A stretch of DNA of 64,000 bases. Source: Billgrantia aerodenitrificans. Lineage in GTDB: Bacteria > Pseudomonadota > Gammaproteobacteria > Pseudomonadales > Halomonadaceae. The DNA lies in assembly GCF_021404405.1 (NCBI RefSeq), contig NZ_JABFTV010000006.1, positions 293,267 through 357,266 of the forward strand. Reading direction: 5' to 3'. Position numbers and translations under genes: made by a program. Below, one piece after another: positions 37,821-46,534 of this stretch. The notes beneath the pieces are model-generated. The model ran no database searches and had not been told where the DNA came from. It saw nothing but the letters and a program-made list of their open reading frames with translations. Numbering within the stretch: the stretch's first letter is position 1; the number at the start of each line of letters is the position of its first letter.

Positions 37821-38258
37821 CTACTCGCCGATATCCTCGTTCCACAGTTCGGGAGACGCCTCGATGAAGTGCGTCATCAGCTCGATGCACTCTTCGAGCT
37901 GCAGCACTTCGACCGCCACGCCGCGAGAACGCAGCAGCTCTTCTTCACCAAGGAACGTGCGATTCTCGCCGATCACCACGCGGGGTATGCCATACAGCAG
38001 GATCGCCCCGCTGCACATGGGGCAGGGGGAGAGCGTCGTGTAGAGCGTGCAGTTGCGATAGACCGATGCCGGCAGCCTGCCGGCATTCTCCAGCGCATCC
38101 ATCTCACCATGCAGCACCGTACTGCCCGCCTGCACTCGGCGGTTGTGCCCACGCCCGATGATCTCGCCCTGGTGCACCAGCACCGAGCCGATGGGAATGC
38201 CACCTTCGGCCAGCCCATTGCGGGCCTCATCGATTGCCGCTTGCATGTAATGGTCCAT
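37821..38258 (-). CDS. cytosine deaminase of the yeast FCY1 type
   Basis: A 145-residue zinc nucleobase deaminase. ATG 38258 (MDHYMQAAIDEARNGL) has AAAAGGAG upstream; the longer frame to 38456 is not supported. The zinc site is HGEMDALENAG and TLSPCPMCSGAILLYGIPRVVIGEN. The C terminus (HFIEASPELWNEDIGE) closely parallels the end of yeast cytosine deaminase (WFEDIGE), unlike the TadA or guanine deaminase branches. It should convert cytosine to uracil for salvage; other pyrimidine or pterin substrates remain possible. Confidence 0.85.
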   Translation of the reverse strand: MDHYMQAAIDEARNGLAEGGIPIGSVLVHQGEIIGRGHNRRVQAGSTVLHGEMDALENAGRLPASVYRNCTLYTTLSPCPMCSGAILLYGIPRVVIGENRTFLGEEELLRSRGVAVEVLQLEECIELMTHFIEASPELWNEDIGE

Positions 38259-38394
38259 CTGAAACGCTCTCCTTTTGGCAAGGCATGCCCGGCGTTGCGG
38301 TGACCTTAGCAGATGCCGTGAAAGACTGCCCGTCAACACACCTCGGCGCAGGCAGTCTCGGTCACCGATGCCACCCGGCACTCGCGCTGCATCA

Positions 38395-38937
38395 TCATTG
38401 CCAGCGCCAGCCATGGCGCTCCCACCACGCCTGGGCGATCTCACGGTTGTCGGCATTGGCGCTCTCGCTGAGCGTTTCGCTCAGGCGCACGTAGTCCCCG
38501 CCGGTCTGGGCCATGAGCTGCGGATCCTGGGTCGCCAGCTGCAGCGCATAGAGCACCAGCATCAGTTCGTACTGGTTGCGGGTGTCGATCAGCGCATACA
38601 GCATCGGCACCGCGGGCTCGCCGATCTGGCCCAGCCGCTCCGCGGCGATGTACCACACCCGCGGGTGCTCTTCGCCGCCATACACGTCGATGAAACGCCT
38701 GTCGGCCAGACGGCTGATGTAGTAGTGGATCTCATCGTCTTGCGAAGCAAAGTGCGGGGGAACCCAAAAGCGGTCTTCCCGCGTGGTGCCGCTCACTGCC
38801 GCGGGCGGCGGCGTGGTGGCCGGCTCGACCTGCTCGGGAGACGGAGCCTCCTGCGGGGCGGGCGCCCGAGAGGGACCGGCGCACCCATACAGGAACAGCA
38901 GTAGCGTCAGTGCACCCGTCAGTCTGGAACTTGGCAT
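38395..38937 (-). CDS. lipoprotein with HEAT-like repeats
   Basis: A 180-residue lipoprotein. ATG 38937 (MPSSRLTGALTLLLFLYGC) has AGAGGA upstream; a GTG at 38950-38952 is the alternative. The lipobox LYGC is followed by an Ala/Pro/Glu-rich linker. The folded part (EHPRVWYIAAERLGQIGEPAVPMLYALIDTRNQYELMLVLYALQLATQDP) looks like HEAT helical repeats, which typically bind other proteins. The partner is unknown. Confidence 0.7.
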   Translation of the reverse strand: MPSSRLTGALTLLLFLYGCAGPSRAPAPQEAPSPEQVEPATTPPPAAVSGTTREDRFWVPPHFASQDDEIHYYISRLADRRFIDVYGGEEHPRVWYIAAERLGQIGEPAVPMLYALIDTRNQYELMLVLYALQLATQDPQLMAQTGGDYVRLSETLSESANADNREIAQAWWERHGWRWQ

Positions 38938-39031
38938 TGCATCCTCTCTCACTGGCTTGGATTGCTGCGTTTTTTACGCTGTTGTGCGGCCCATGGCTAG
39001 CCCCGGCGCGCCAGGGCCGCCAGGCACCACG

Positions 39032-39925
39032 TCACGCCACATCGAGCAGCGGCCCGAGGGCCGCTGCCAGCGCCGGTGCCAGGAGCACGGCATTGCTCTG
39101 GTGGGGAATGCTGTCGGTGCTCCAGACCTCTTCCACCCCGGCCTGACGAATCACACTCAGCGCGTCGCCGGCAAACAGAGCGTGCGTCACGGCCACGTCC
39201 ACGCCGGCAGCACCGGCGGCCAGCACTCGTCTCGCCGCCTGGGCCAGGGTACGCCCCGAGCTGGCAATGTCGTCCAGCAGCACGACGCGACGACCGGCAA
39301 GGGCCAGCTCCGGCAGCGCAATCTCGACCTCACGGTCGCCATGGCGCTGCTTGGTGCACACGCCGTACGCCAGCCCCGTTGCACGTGCGGCACTTTCCAC
39401 CCACTGCGCCGACTCTGCGTCGGGCCCCAGCAGCAGCGCATCGCGGCGTCGTTCGACGATGGCCTCGGCCAGCGCTGGCGCCGCAGAGAGCGCAACGGCC
39501 TGGCGCAGCGGCACCGCCTGCTCGAGGCGCTCGATACGGTGCAGGTGCGGGTCGACGGTGATCAGCGCGTCGAACAGCTCGGCAAGAAAGCCGCCGACCA
39601 ACCGCTGACTGACCAGTTCGCCCGGGCGGAAGGCGATGTCCTGGCGCATGTAGGCCAGATAGGGAGCTACCAGCACCAGGCGCCTGACGCCTCGCTCACG
39701 CGCGTGGCGAGCCAGCAGCATCAGCTCGACCAGCTTCTCGTTGGGTCGGTCCAGGCTGCGATAGACGACCAGACATTCAGGCAGCTCGATATCCGGCAGG
39801 CGCAAACACAGCTCCTCATCGGGAAAGCGGTGGCGTTCCATGCGCAGCGCTTCGATGCCGACCGCCGCTGCCAAGCGCTGGGCGGGGGGAGATTCTTCGT
39901 CGAAATAGAGCAGACTCACTTGCAT
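39032..39925 (-). CDS. ribose-phosphate pyrophosphokinase-like protein, archaeal type
   Basis: A 297-residue phosphoribosyltransferase-fold protein related to PRPP synthetase. Its motifs agree with archaeal (class III-like) Prs and not with the bacterial housekeeping enzyme: RFPDEELCLRL, VAPYLAYMRQDIAFRPGE, TVDPHLHRI, the PRPP loop VVLLDDIASSGRTL and HALFAGDALSVIRQAGVEEV. The normal bacterial regulatory segments are absent. It should make PRPP from ribose-5-phosphate and ATP or use a related substrate. Its ATG shares one base with the stop of the upstream phosphorylase gene (TGATG), so the pair is co-translated. Confidence 0.82.
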   Translation of the reverse strand: MQVSLLYFDEESPPAQRLAAAVGIEALRMERHRFPDEELCLRLPDIELPECLVVYRSLDRPNEKLVELMLLARHARERGVRRLVLVAPYLAYMRQDIAFRPGELVSQRLVGGFLAELFDALITVDPHLHRIERLEQAVPLRQAVALSAAPALAEAIVERRRDALLLGPDAESAQWVESAARATGLAYGVCTKQRHGDREVEIALPELALAGRRVVLLDDIASSGRTLAQAARRVLAAGAAGVDVAVTHALFAGDALSVIRQAGVEEVWSTDSIPHQSNAVLLAPALAAALGPLLDVA

Positions 39926-41517
39926 CAGAACTCCACGTTCAGGCGTTGTATCTCGTCAGGTTGGCCGATATCGAAGCCACTGTCCTGCTCACTGCACTGA
40001 AGAGCGAAGCCATGTTCGCTGCGATAGGCCGCATGGACCCGATAGAGCGGCTGGTCCTTTTCTACACGATCGCCGATACGGGCCAGCAGATCGACCCCCG
40101 CGCCCCTGGCCTTGGGCGCGCCGGCCAGACGCGCGATCCTGGCCAGACGAAGATTGTCGATGCCAATGACGACACCTGCCCGGGGCGCGAGTACTTCGAA
40201 GCGGTGCGGCGCCAGCTCTAGATGGTCGAGATCGAAGGGTTTCTCGCCTTGAGCCCGAATGATCGCCTGCATCTTCTCCAGAGCACGGCCGGAATCGAGA
40301 ATGTCGCGGGCGATACCGAAGCCGTCTCCGCCGCGGATGTCGGGATCGAACTCCAGCATTCTCCCCGCCAGACGCAGCGATTTCTGACGCAGGTCCATGG
40401 GCGCGTCGGGATGGTTGGTGAGTACTCGCATCACGTCGCGGGCTTCCAGCACCGGGCCGATGCCGTGCCCGATCGGCTGGCTGCCGTCGGTGATCACCAC
40501 GTTGAGTACCAGCCCCATGCGCCCCGCCACGAACTCGAACAGCTTACGCAATCGACGCGCCTCGGGCATGCTGCGCACCTTGGCATGCGGCCCTACCGGG
40601 ATGTCGAGCAGCAGGTGGGTGGAGCCCGCCGCGATCTTCTTGGACAGAATTGAGGCCACCATCTGCCCCGGCGAATCGATGGAGAGCGGACGCTCCACCG
40701 CGATCAGCACGTCGTCGGCCGGCGACAGCTCGCTGGTGCCGCCCCAGGCCACGCAGCCGCGGTGAGTACGCACTAACTCACCCAGCTCGTCGAACGGGAC
40801 TTCGACCTTGGCCAGGACCTCCATGGTATCGGCGGTGCCGGATGGCGAAGTGATCGCCCGCGACGAGGTTTTGGGACACAGCAACCCATGAGCGGCCACG
40901 ATGGGCACCACCAGCATGGAGGTGCGGTTACCGGGTATCCCGCCGATGCAGTGCTTGTCCACCACCGGATGCTCGTGCCAGTCGAGCCGTCGCCCCACCC
41001 TGCCCATGGCGTCGCTGAGATAGAAGACTTCCTCGCGATCCAGCTCGCCCAGTTCGCAGGCCACCACGAAGGCCGTCAGTTCGATCTTCGAATAACGCAG
41101 CTCGGCAATGTCCTGCACGATCTCGCGGAAATCCTGTCGCGTCAGGCGCTCGCCGGCGATCTTGCGCCGCAGGGCCGGGATCGATGCGGGTGGCTCTGCC
41201 TGCGAGACGCTGACCGGATGTCCCTCCGCCACCCCGAGCAGGGCGAAGGCATCCTCGGAAAGGCCGAGCTGGGTATGGCCTACGATGGCCACGTCATCCA
41301 CCACGTTCAGCGTGGCCAGTATCCGCTTGCCATTGGCACGAACCTCCACCTTGGAAAGCGCCTGAAACCCCTCGGCGCGGTACAGGTCGCACTCGCGGTG
41401 CAGGTAGGCGACGTTTTCGCGATAGGTGTCGATCGCCACGCGACACAGCGCCAGGGGCAATCCCGTTTCTCCGCCAGTCTCGTCACTGGCCGCGCTACTG
41501 GGTTGAGTGTCGTTCAT
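39925..41517 (-). CDS. thymidine-phosphorylase-family protein, AMP-phosphorylase-like (TIGR02645 type)
   Basis: A 530-residue nucleoside or nucleotide phosphorylase. It has the extra ~85-residue N-terminal domain seen in archaeal AMP phosphorylases before the catalytic core. Core motifs are [85 protein letters not shown] and [13 protein letters not shown]. In archaea such enzymes convert AMP and phosphate to adenine and ribose-1,5-bisphosphate; bacterial members are usually annotated as thymidine phosphorylase. The archaeal-type PRPP-synthetase-like gene follows directly, favouring a nucleotide/PRPP cycle. The substrate is not proven. Confidence 0.85.
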   Translation of the reverse strand: MNDTQPSSAASDETGGETGLPLALCRVAIDTYRENVAYLHRECDLYRAEGFQALSKVEVRANGKRILATLNVVDDVAIVGHTQLGLSEDAFALLGVAEGHPVSVSQAEPPASIPALRRKIAGERLTRQDFREIVQDIAELRYSKIELTAFVVACELGELDREEVFYLSDAMGRVGRRLDWHEHPVVDKHCIGGIPGNRTSMLVVPIVAAHGLLCPKTSSRAITSPSGTADTMEVLAKVEVPFDELGELVRTHRGCVAWGGTSELSPADDVLIAVERPLSIDSPGQMVASILSKKIAAGSTHLLLDIPVGPHAKVRSMPEARRLRKLFEFVAGRMGLVLNVVITDGSQPIGHGIGPVLEARDVMRVLTNHPDAPMDLRQKSLRLAGRMLEFDPDIRGGDGFGIARDILDSGRALEKMQAIIRAQGEKPFDLDHLELAPHRFEVLAPRAGVVIGIDNLRLARIARLAGAPKARGAGVDLLARIGDRVEKDQPLYRVHAAYRSEHGFALQCSEQDSGFDIGQPDEIQRLNVEF

Positions 41518-41710
41518 GTGGCGCCTGTCTTCGGCTGGTCGATGTTTTCAGTCTGCCTCATTTGCTTCAGCCTGTGCAGCGCCACGACGGGCGCTCATGA
41601 TCCAGGGCAAGCCCCGCCGACGCAGCCTGGAGATCACCCAATCGCTGCTTTGCCGCTATGCTCCGAGTAACACCCGCAATTCGTTACACCTGCAAGGGAA
41701 AGGAGACAGC

Positions 41711-42649
41711 ATGAAGTTCGCCATCATGGGTAGCGGCGGTGTCGGCGGCTATTTCGGTGCACGCCTGGCCGAAGCCGGCGAGGACGTCACTTTCATTGCC
41801 CGCGGTCGACATCTGGCCGCCATGCAGCACGACGGACTTCACGTGAGCAGCATCAAGGGCGATATCGTGGTGAAGCCGGTCAAGGCCACCGACGATCCTG
41901 CCACGCTGGGAGAGGTGGATTGCGTAATCGTGGCCGTCAAGGCGTGGCAGGTACGCGAGGCAGCGGAAGCCATCCGTCCGCTGGTCGGGCCCGACACCCT
42001 GGTCCTGCCGCTGGAAAACGGCGTCGAGGCCGCCGACATCCTGACCGAGGTACTCGGCGAGACACCGGTCCTCGAAGGACTGTGCGGCATCCTGGCCTGG
42101 CGCGAAGCACCGGGACACATTCGCCATGCCGGCGTAGATCCCTTCGTGCGCTTCGGCGAGCGCGACAATCACACCAGCGAGCGTACGGCTCGTCTCAAGG
42201 CAGTATTCGACAAGGCGCATGGCGTCAGTGCGGAGATACCCGACGACATCGTCGTCGCGCAATGGAGCAAGTTTCTCTTCATCTGCGCCATGAGCGGTAT
42301 CGGCAGCCTGTGCCGGGCTCCCATCGGCATTACACGGCAGTTGCCCGAAACACGCGCCTTGATAGAACGCATGCTCGAAGAGATTCATCAGGTGGCCCAG
42401 GGCCACGGCGTTGCCTTCCCCGCCAATGCCGTGGCGCGCGCCATGCAGTTCATCGATGCCATGCCGGCAGACAGCACCTCTTCCATGCAGCGTGACATCC
42501 TGGCCGGTGAACCATCCGAGCTGGAGTCTCAGAATGGTGCGGTGGTGCGCCTGGGCCGAGCGGTTGGCGTCGAAACACCGATTCATGCCGCCGTCTATGC
42601 GGCCCTCCTGCCACAGGAGCTGGCAGCCCGGGGAGAGCTGTCCTTGTGA
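41711..42649 (+). CDS. 2-dehydropantoate 2-reductase family protein
   Basis: A 312-residue NADPH-dependent ketopantoate reductase (PanE/ApbA) family protein. ATG 41711 (MKFAIMGSGGVGGYFGARLAEAG) has AAAGGAGA upstream; a longer frame to 41507 runs back over the divergent gene. The Rossmann motif, LPLENGVEAADIL and the catalytic-lysine region (IPDDIVVAQWSKFLFICAMSGIGSL) are clear. It may supply pantoate for CoA synthesis; many genomes hold several paralogues with other 2-oxo acid substrates, so no symbol is given. Confidence 0.87.
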   Translation: MKFAIMGSGGVGGYFGARLAEAGEDVTFIARGRHLAAMQHDGLHVSSIKGDIVVKPVKATDDPATLGEVDCVIVAVKAWQVREAAEAIRPLVGPDTLVLPLENGVEAADILTEVLGETPVLEGLCGILAWREAPGHIRHAGVDPFVRFGERDNHTSERTARLKAVFDKAHGVSAEIPDDIVVAQWSKFLFICAMSGIGSLCRAPIGITRQLPETRALIERMLEEIHQVAQGHGVAFPANAVARAMQFIDAMPADSTSSMQRDILAGEPSELESQNGAVVRLGRAVGVETPIHAAVYAALLPQELAARGELSL

Positions 42650-42748
42650 CGCTCCGTGCAGCCGTGGGCAGCGCATGGCTGCCGGTGCCGAAAACCTCGG
42701 GATGGAGTAGGATGAGAATGAGGCTCAAGACCAGAGAGGGGGCATACC

Positions 42749-43516
42749 ATGACCGAAGTTCCACATAACGCCCCAGGCCAGCAATGGAACGCTGCCGCCT
42801 ACATGCATAATGCCGACTTCGTCTCCGCCCTGGGCGGCGAGGTGGCGAAACTGCTTGCCCCCCGCCCCGGCGAGCGCATCCTCGATGTGGGCTGCGGCGA
42901 CGGCGCCCTGACCGAGACGTTGGTGAAAGCGGGCGCCACCGTAGTCGGCATCGACTCATCCCCCGACATGGTCGCCGCCGCCAAGGCGCGAGGCCTCGAC
43001 GCTCGTGTCATGGATGCCCACAACCTGCCCTTCGAACATGAGTTCGATGCGGTATTCAGCAACGCCGCCCTGCACTGGATGCTCAATCACGAGGCCGTCC
43101 TGGCCAGCCTCCACCGTGCGCTGAAGCCGAATGGGCGATTCGTCGCCGAGTTTGGCGGCCATGGCAATGTGGCAGCCATCTGCACCGCCATGCTGGCGGC
43201 ACTACAGGCGCGGGGAATAAGCGGCAGAGCCCGTTTTCCCTGGTTTTTTCCCACCGTGGAAGAGTACGCCGAAATGCTGGAAGCGGTAGGCTTCACGATC
43301 GAGAGCATCGAGCTGATTCCACGCCCTACACGCCTGCCAACGGGCATGACCGGCTGGCTCGATACCTTTGCTGCCCCCTTCCTCCACGGCCTGGACGAAT
43401 ACTTGCGCGATGCGATACTCAACGATGCCCTGGCCCTGCTGGCGCCGAACCTGCGCGACAGCCATGGCAACTGGACGGCCGATTACGTTCGCCTGCGCGT
43501 CAAGGCGCTATGCTGA
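42749..43516 (+). CDS. class I SAM-dependent methyltransferase
   Basis: A 255-residue methyltransferase with the SAM-binding motif I ILDVGCGDGALTETL, the acidic strand end VVGIDSSPDM, motif II/III FDAVFSNAALHWML and LKPNGRFVAEFGG. The layout is like trans-aconitate methyltransferase (Tam) and related small-molecule methyltransferases. The substrate is unknown. It lies 100 bp after the PanE-like gene and ends at a bidirectional hairpin facing ectD. Confidence 0.87.
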   Translation: MTEVPHNAPGQQWNAAAYMHNADFVSALGGEVAKLLAPRPGERILDVGCGDGALTETLVKAGATVVGIDSSPDMVAAAKARGLDARVMDAHNLPFEHEFDAVFSNAALHWMLNHEAVLASLHRALKPNGRFVAEFGGHGNVAAICTAMLAALQARGISGRARFPWFFPTVEEYAEMLEAVGFTIESIELIPRPTRLPTGMTGWLDTFAAPFLHGLDEYLRDAILNDALALLAPNLRDSHGNWTADYVRLRVKALC

Positions 43517-43518
43517 TG

Positions 43519-43544
43519 CATTCGCCCCGCAAGCGGGGCGAATG
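43519..43544. terminator. bidirectional terminator between methyltransferase and ectD
   Basis: A perfect 12-bp GC-rich stem CATTCGCCCCGC (43519-43530) / complement (43533-43544), closing on CAAG, lies 3 bp after the methyltransferase stop and 49 bp beyond the ectD stop on the other strand. The T-run is weak on both sides. Confidence 0.65.
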
Positions 43545-43593
43545 GCATGGCGCATGCGAGCGATATCTGCGGTGTGCCCAGGGCGGGCGCGGC

Positions 43594-44505
43594 TCAGCCA
43601 ACCGGTTTCAGCGGATTCCAGTCGCTGCGATTGGCCAGGAACTCGGGGCGCGGACGGTTGCCGCAGAACGGATTCATCAGCCCGTTCTCGACGCTGTTGT
43701 AGACGAAGAAAAGATTGCTGCGCGGCCAGCACGACATGTTGATGTTGGAGCCGTGCATGGTATTGCACTCGAACATCACCAGCGTACCCGCCGGGCCCTT
43801 GGGCGCCTCGATATCACCCTTGAGCATCAGTTCACGCAGGCTGGCATTGTCGGGCACCCCGACATCCTGGCTCTTCAGCGACTCCTTGTAGTTATCCGTT
43901 GGCGTGCGTCCTACGCAGGGCACGAAATAGCGGTGAGAGCCCGGAATCAGCATCAATGGCCCATTGAACTCACCGTTGTCGGTAAGGATGATCGAACAGC
44001 TCAGCGAACGCATGCGAGGCATGCCATCCTCGCTGTGCCACGTCTCGAAGTCGGAGTGCCAATCGAAGCCCTTGCCCTTGAAGCCGGGCTTGTAGTTGAT
44101 TCGCGACTGGTGAATGTATATGCCCCTGCCGAGCAGCTGCTCGACCATCGCCAGCAGTCGCGGATCCCGCGTCAGGCGGCTGAAGCGCTCCGAGATTTCA
44201 TGAATGCCGAAGATCGAGCGGATCTCCTCCCGGCCTGGCTCCAGAATGGTGCCCTCTGAGAGCTTGAGGTCCTCGTCCTGCTCGTATTCGCGCAGTTCCT
44301 GTATGAAGGCTTCCATCTCTTCGCGGTCGAAAAAACCCTCGAACGACAGGAACCCCTTCTCCTCGTACTCGCGAACCTGCGCCTCGCTCAGCGGCCCATT
44401 GCTACGCTCCGCCTCATCGGTGAATACCACCGGGTCGATACGCTCGAACATTCCCAGCTTGCGTTCCAATCGAGTCGGAAACAGGTCCTGGACATCTTTT
44501 TTCAT
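43594..44505 (-). CDS. ectD: ectoine hydroxylase
   Basis: Fe(II)/2-oxoglutarate dioxygenase that converts the compatible solute ectoine to 5-hydroxyectoine under osmotic or heat stress. ATG 44505 (MKKDVQDLFPTRLERK) has AAGGAGGAG upstream; the frame to 44586 is an unsupported extension. The 303-residue length is usual. The EctD signature FDWHSDFETWHSEDGMP gives iron ligands His150 and Asp152, with the third, His251, in NTMHGSNIN. IHQSRINYKPGFKGKGF is also diagnostic. It stands alone, without ectABC nearby, as in Halomonas elongata. A LacI-type palindrome precedes it. Confidence 0.98.
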   Translation of the reverse strand: MKKDVQDLFPTRLERKLGMFERIDPVVFTDEAERSNGPLSEAQVREYEEKGFLSFEGFFDREEMEAFIQELREYEQDEDLKLSEGTILEPGREEIRSIFGIHEISERFSRLTRDPRLLAMVEQLLGRGIYIHQSRINYKPGFKGKGFDWHSDFETWHSEDGMPRMRSLSCSIILTDNGEFNGPLMLIPGSHRYFVPCVGRTPTDNYKESLKSQDVGVPDNASLRELMLKGDIEAPKGPAGTLVMFECNTMHGSNINMSCWPRSNLFFVYNSVENGLMNPFCGNRPRPEFLANRSDWNPLKPVG

Positions 44506-44571
44506 CGCATGCTCCTCCTTGATCCAAGCGAAACGCCAGTCATCCGGACTGGTAATGATCCAACCTAGACC

Positions 44572-44585
44572 TGGAAACGTTTGCA
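44572..44585. promoter_or_regulatory. LacI/PurR-type palindrome upstream of ectD
   Basis: The 14-bp site TGGAAACGTTTGCA is a near-perfect palindrome around AAACGTTT, the layout used by LacI/GalR/PurR-family repressors. It is 67 bp before the ectD start within the 177-bp spacer. The regulator is unknown and none is encoded next to it. The osmoregulated promoter itself could not be fixed. Confidence 0.45.
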
Positions 44586-44682
44586 TGCAAAGCGAGTTTG
44601 TATCCGCCTATTGCGCAAAGAAAATTAACCGTAAGCGCGGATCGAGCAGAACATTTCACTGCGAGCCTTCCACTGACTGTCG

Positions 44683-45396
44683 TCAGGGGCGGGATGTGCG
44701 CAGGGTGGAAAGATCATCCTTGTCGTTCAACTGAATGATTTCCCGGCATAGGCGTCTTCGCTGCCACCACGATGCCAGCCGCTTGGTATCCCAGGTCGCC
44801 GGCACCAGACCGCAACCCGGCTGACGGTCGATGAACTCGAAGCATCGCTCGGCGCCGATCGGCAGATCTTCGGAACCATAGATGCAGATGATGCGCACGG
44901 TGAGCGAGTGAAACACCACCCCTTGCTGGGGTTGGTGGCCTTCCATCTCGAACCCACCGTCGTGCGCCAGGCGCCGGGTAAGGGCATCGAAACTGTCGAT
45001 ATGGACGAAGCCACCTGGTTCCAGCGGACCTTGGTGAGAACCGTCACGCACGATGGGAGAGTTCTCTGACGAAGAATTCGAGGCGTCTTGGTCGCGATTC
45101 TCGTCGCCATCCTGATAGCTCTCGGTTCGATCGGTCACATCGACGCGCACCACGCCATGGGACGTTTCCAGTTCCGCCACGACGTGCTGGATGAAGACAG
45201 GCTCGGCGCTCATGTTGCTGATGATGCACAGCGCATCGATGTCCTTCTTCCTGCCCCTATTGATCAACAGGCGAGGCCGGCGTTGACGGCGAAAGCTGAA
45301 GTAGAGCAACTGGGCATAGACGACCCAGACGATCAACGTGCCGATGTCGGTCAGCACGGAGACATCGTCTCCGTGCTCGAAAAGCCAGTCGAACAT
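44683..45396 (-). CDS. membrane-anchored protein of unknown function
   Basis: A 237-residue protein with one N-terminal membrane span (residues ~13-36, VSVLTDIGTLIVWVVYAQLLYFSF), an Arg-rich cytoplasmic stop (RRQRRPRLLINRG), a beta-rich middle (IISNMSAEPVFIQHVVAELE), an acidic low-complexity linker (DGDENRDQDASNSSSEN) and a C-terminal part with FEFIDRQPGCGLVPATWDTKRLASWWQRRRLCREI. It starts at ATG 45396 with GGGAGG. No family was recognised. It is 177 bp upstream of ectD on the same strand. Confidence 0.65.
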   Translation of the reverse strand: MFDWLFEHGDDVSVLTDIGTLIVWVVYAQLLYFSFRRQRRPRLLINRGRKKDIDALCIISNMSAEPVFIQHVVAELETSHGVVRVDVTDRTESYQDGDENRDQDASNSSSENSPIVRDGSHQGPLEPGGFVHIDSFDALTRRLAHDGGFEMEGHQPQQGVVFHSLTVRIICIYGSEDLPIGAERCFEFIDRQPGCGLVPATWDTKRLASWWQRRRLCREIIQLNDKDDLSTLRTSRP

Positions 45397-45432
45397 CGCA
45401 ATCCTCCCTGACTGCCATGAACGTCGCGTGGA

Positions 45433-45909
45433 TCAGCCGCGCTGGTAGGTGCCGATCAAACGATTCATACCGAGCAGGTGCGGCTCGAGCTGCTTGAGCA
45501 GCTCACCGAGCCCCAGCCCCTCGGGCAGGTCGGTGGGCTTGTCCAGCGCCAGCACCCAGAAGTAGTAGTGGTGCACGCCGTGCCCTTCCGGCGGCATGGG
45601 GCCGGCGTAACCGACCTTGCCGAAATCGTTCTTGCCACGGGTGCCGTCGCTGCTGCCTTCGCCAAGCGACGTGGTCGAACCCGGCAGGTTGTAGAGCAGC
45701 CAGTGCACGAAGCCGTAGCTGCCGTGCTGGACGAGGGGCGCATCGGGATCATGGCAGACGATCGCGTATCCCTTGGTACCCTCGGGAGCATCGCGCCAGC
45801 TCAGTGCTGGCGAAACATCGTCGCCCTCGCCGGTATGCTTGGTAGGGATGGCCCCGTGGGCCTCGAAGGCGGAACTTTCCAGTTGTATGTTCGAAAGAGC
45901 AAAGGCCAT
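45433..45909 (-). CDS. YbhB/YbcL-type PEBP (Raf kinase inhibitor-like) protein
   Basis: A 158-residue phosphatidylethanolamine-binding-protein fold. Family motifs are IPTKHTGEGDDVSPALSW, YAIVCHDPDAP (ligand-pocket DPD), FVHWLLYNLP and HGVHHYYFWVLALD. The start ATG 45909 has CAGGAGGAAA. No signal peptide is apparent, so it is cytoplasmic like E. coli YbhB. The natural ligand is unknown. It is divergent from the flavodoxin-like gene, 75 bp apart. Confidence 0.92.
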   Translation of the reverse strand: MAFALSNIQLESSAFEAHGAIPTKHTGEGDDVSPALSWRDAPEGTKGYAIVCHDPDAPLVQHGSYGFVHWLLYNLPGSTTSLGEGSSDGTRGKNDFGKVGYAGPMPPEGHGVHHYYFWVLALDKPTDLPEGLGLGELLKQLEPHLLGMNRLIGTYQRG

Positions 45910-45984
45910 GTGCGTGTTTCCTCCTGCCTGACGAATACGGAAGGTGCCGAAACAGCGTCGGAAAAAGCCGTTAGACTGTCAAAC

Positions 45985-46446
45985 ATGAAACGTCTGCTGA
46001 TCGTGGCCCACGCGCCCTCGCCCAATACCCGTCGCCTGCGGGACGCCGCCAAGCACGGCGCATCGCACTCGGATATCGATAGCGTCGAAGTGACCGTCAA
46101 GGCCCCGCTCGAGGCCGGCCCGGACGACGTGCTGAGCTGCGATGCCATTCTGCTCGGCACCACCGAGAACCTCGGCTACATGAGCGGCGCGCTGAAGGAC
46201 TTCTTCGACCGCAGCTACTACCCCGTGCTCGAGGAGAAACAGGGGCTGCCCTGCGCGCTCTACGTTCGCGCCGGCCATGACGGCACCGGTACCCGACGCG
46301 CGGTGGAAAGCATCGTCACCGGGCTGCGCTGGCGCTGGGTGCAGGAGCCGCTGATCCTGCGCGGCGAGTGGCAGGACGGCTTCGTCGGTCGGGTCGAGGA
46401 GCTGGGTCTCTATCTGGCGGCGGGCCTCGAGGCCGGCGTGCTGTAG
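45985..46446 (+). CDS. flavodoxin-like NAD(P)H oxidoreductase family protein
   Basis: A 153-residue protein with a flavodoxin fold. The N terminus (MKRLLIVAHAPSPNTRRLRDAA) carries the FMN phosphate loop. The second FMN loop is ILLGTTENLGYMSGALKDFFDRSYY, and the third is YVRAGHDGTGTRRAVESI. It probably uses FMN as an electron carrier or reductase; the partner is unknown. Few ribosome-site features precede ATG 45985, but the flavodoxin fold starts exactly there. A longer upstream frame is antisense to the PEBP gene. Confidence 0.82.
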   Translation: MKRLLIVAHAPSPNTRRLRDAAKHGASHSDIDSVEVTVKAPLEAGPDDVLSCDAILLGTTENLGYMSGALKDFFDRSYYPVLEEKQGLPCALYVRAGHDGTGTRRAVESIVTGLRWRWVQEPLILRGEWQDGFVGRVEELGLYLAAGLEAGVL

Positions 46447-46534
46447 CGCACCGGCCAAGGCTTGGCTTTCTCGTGCAAAAACGGGTATGCCCAAGCCATG
46501 CCCGTTTGACGTGGCTAGCGGCGGTTAACGGATG

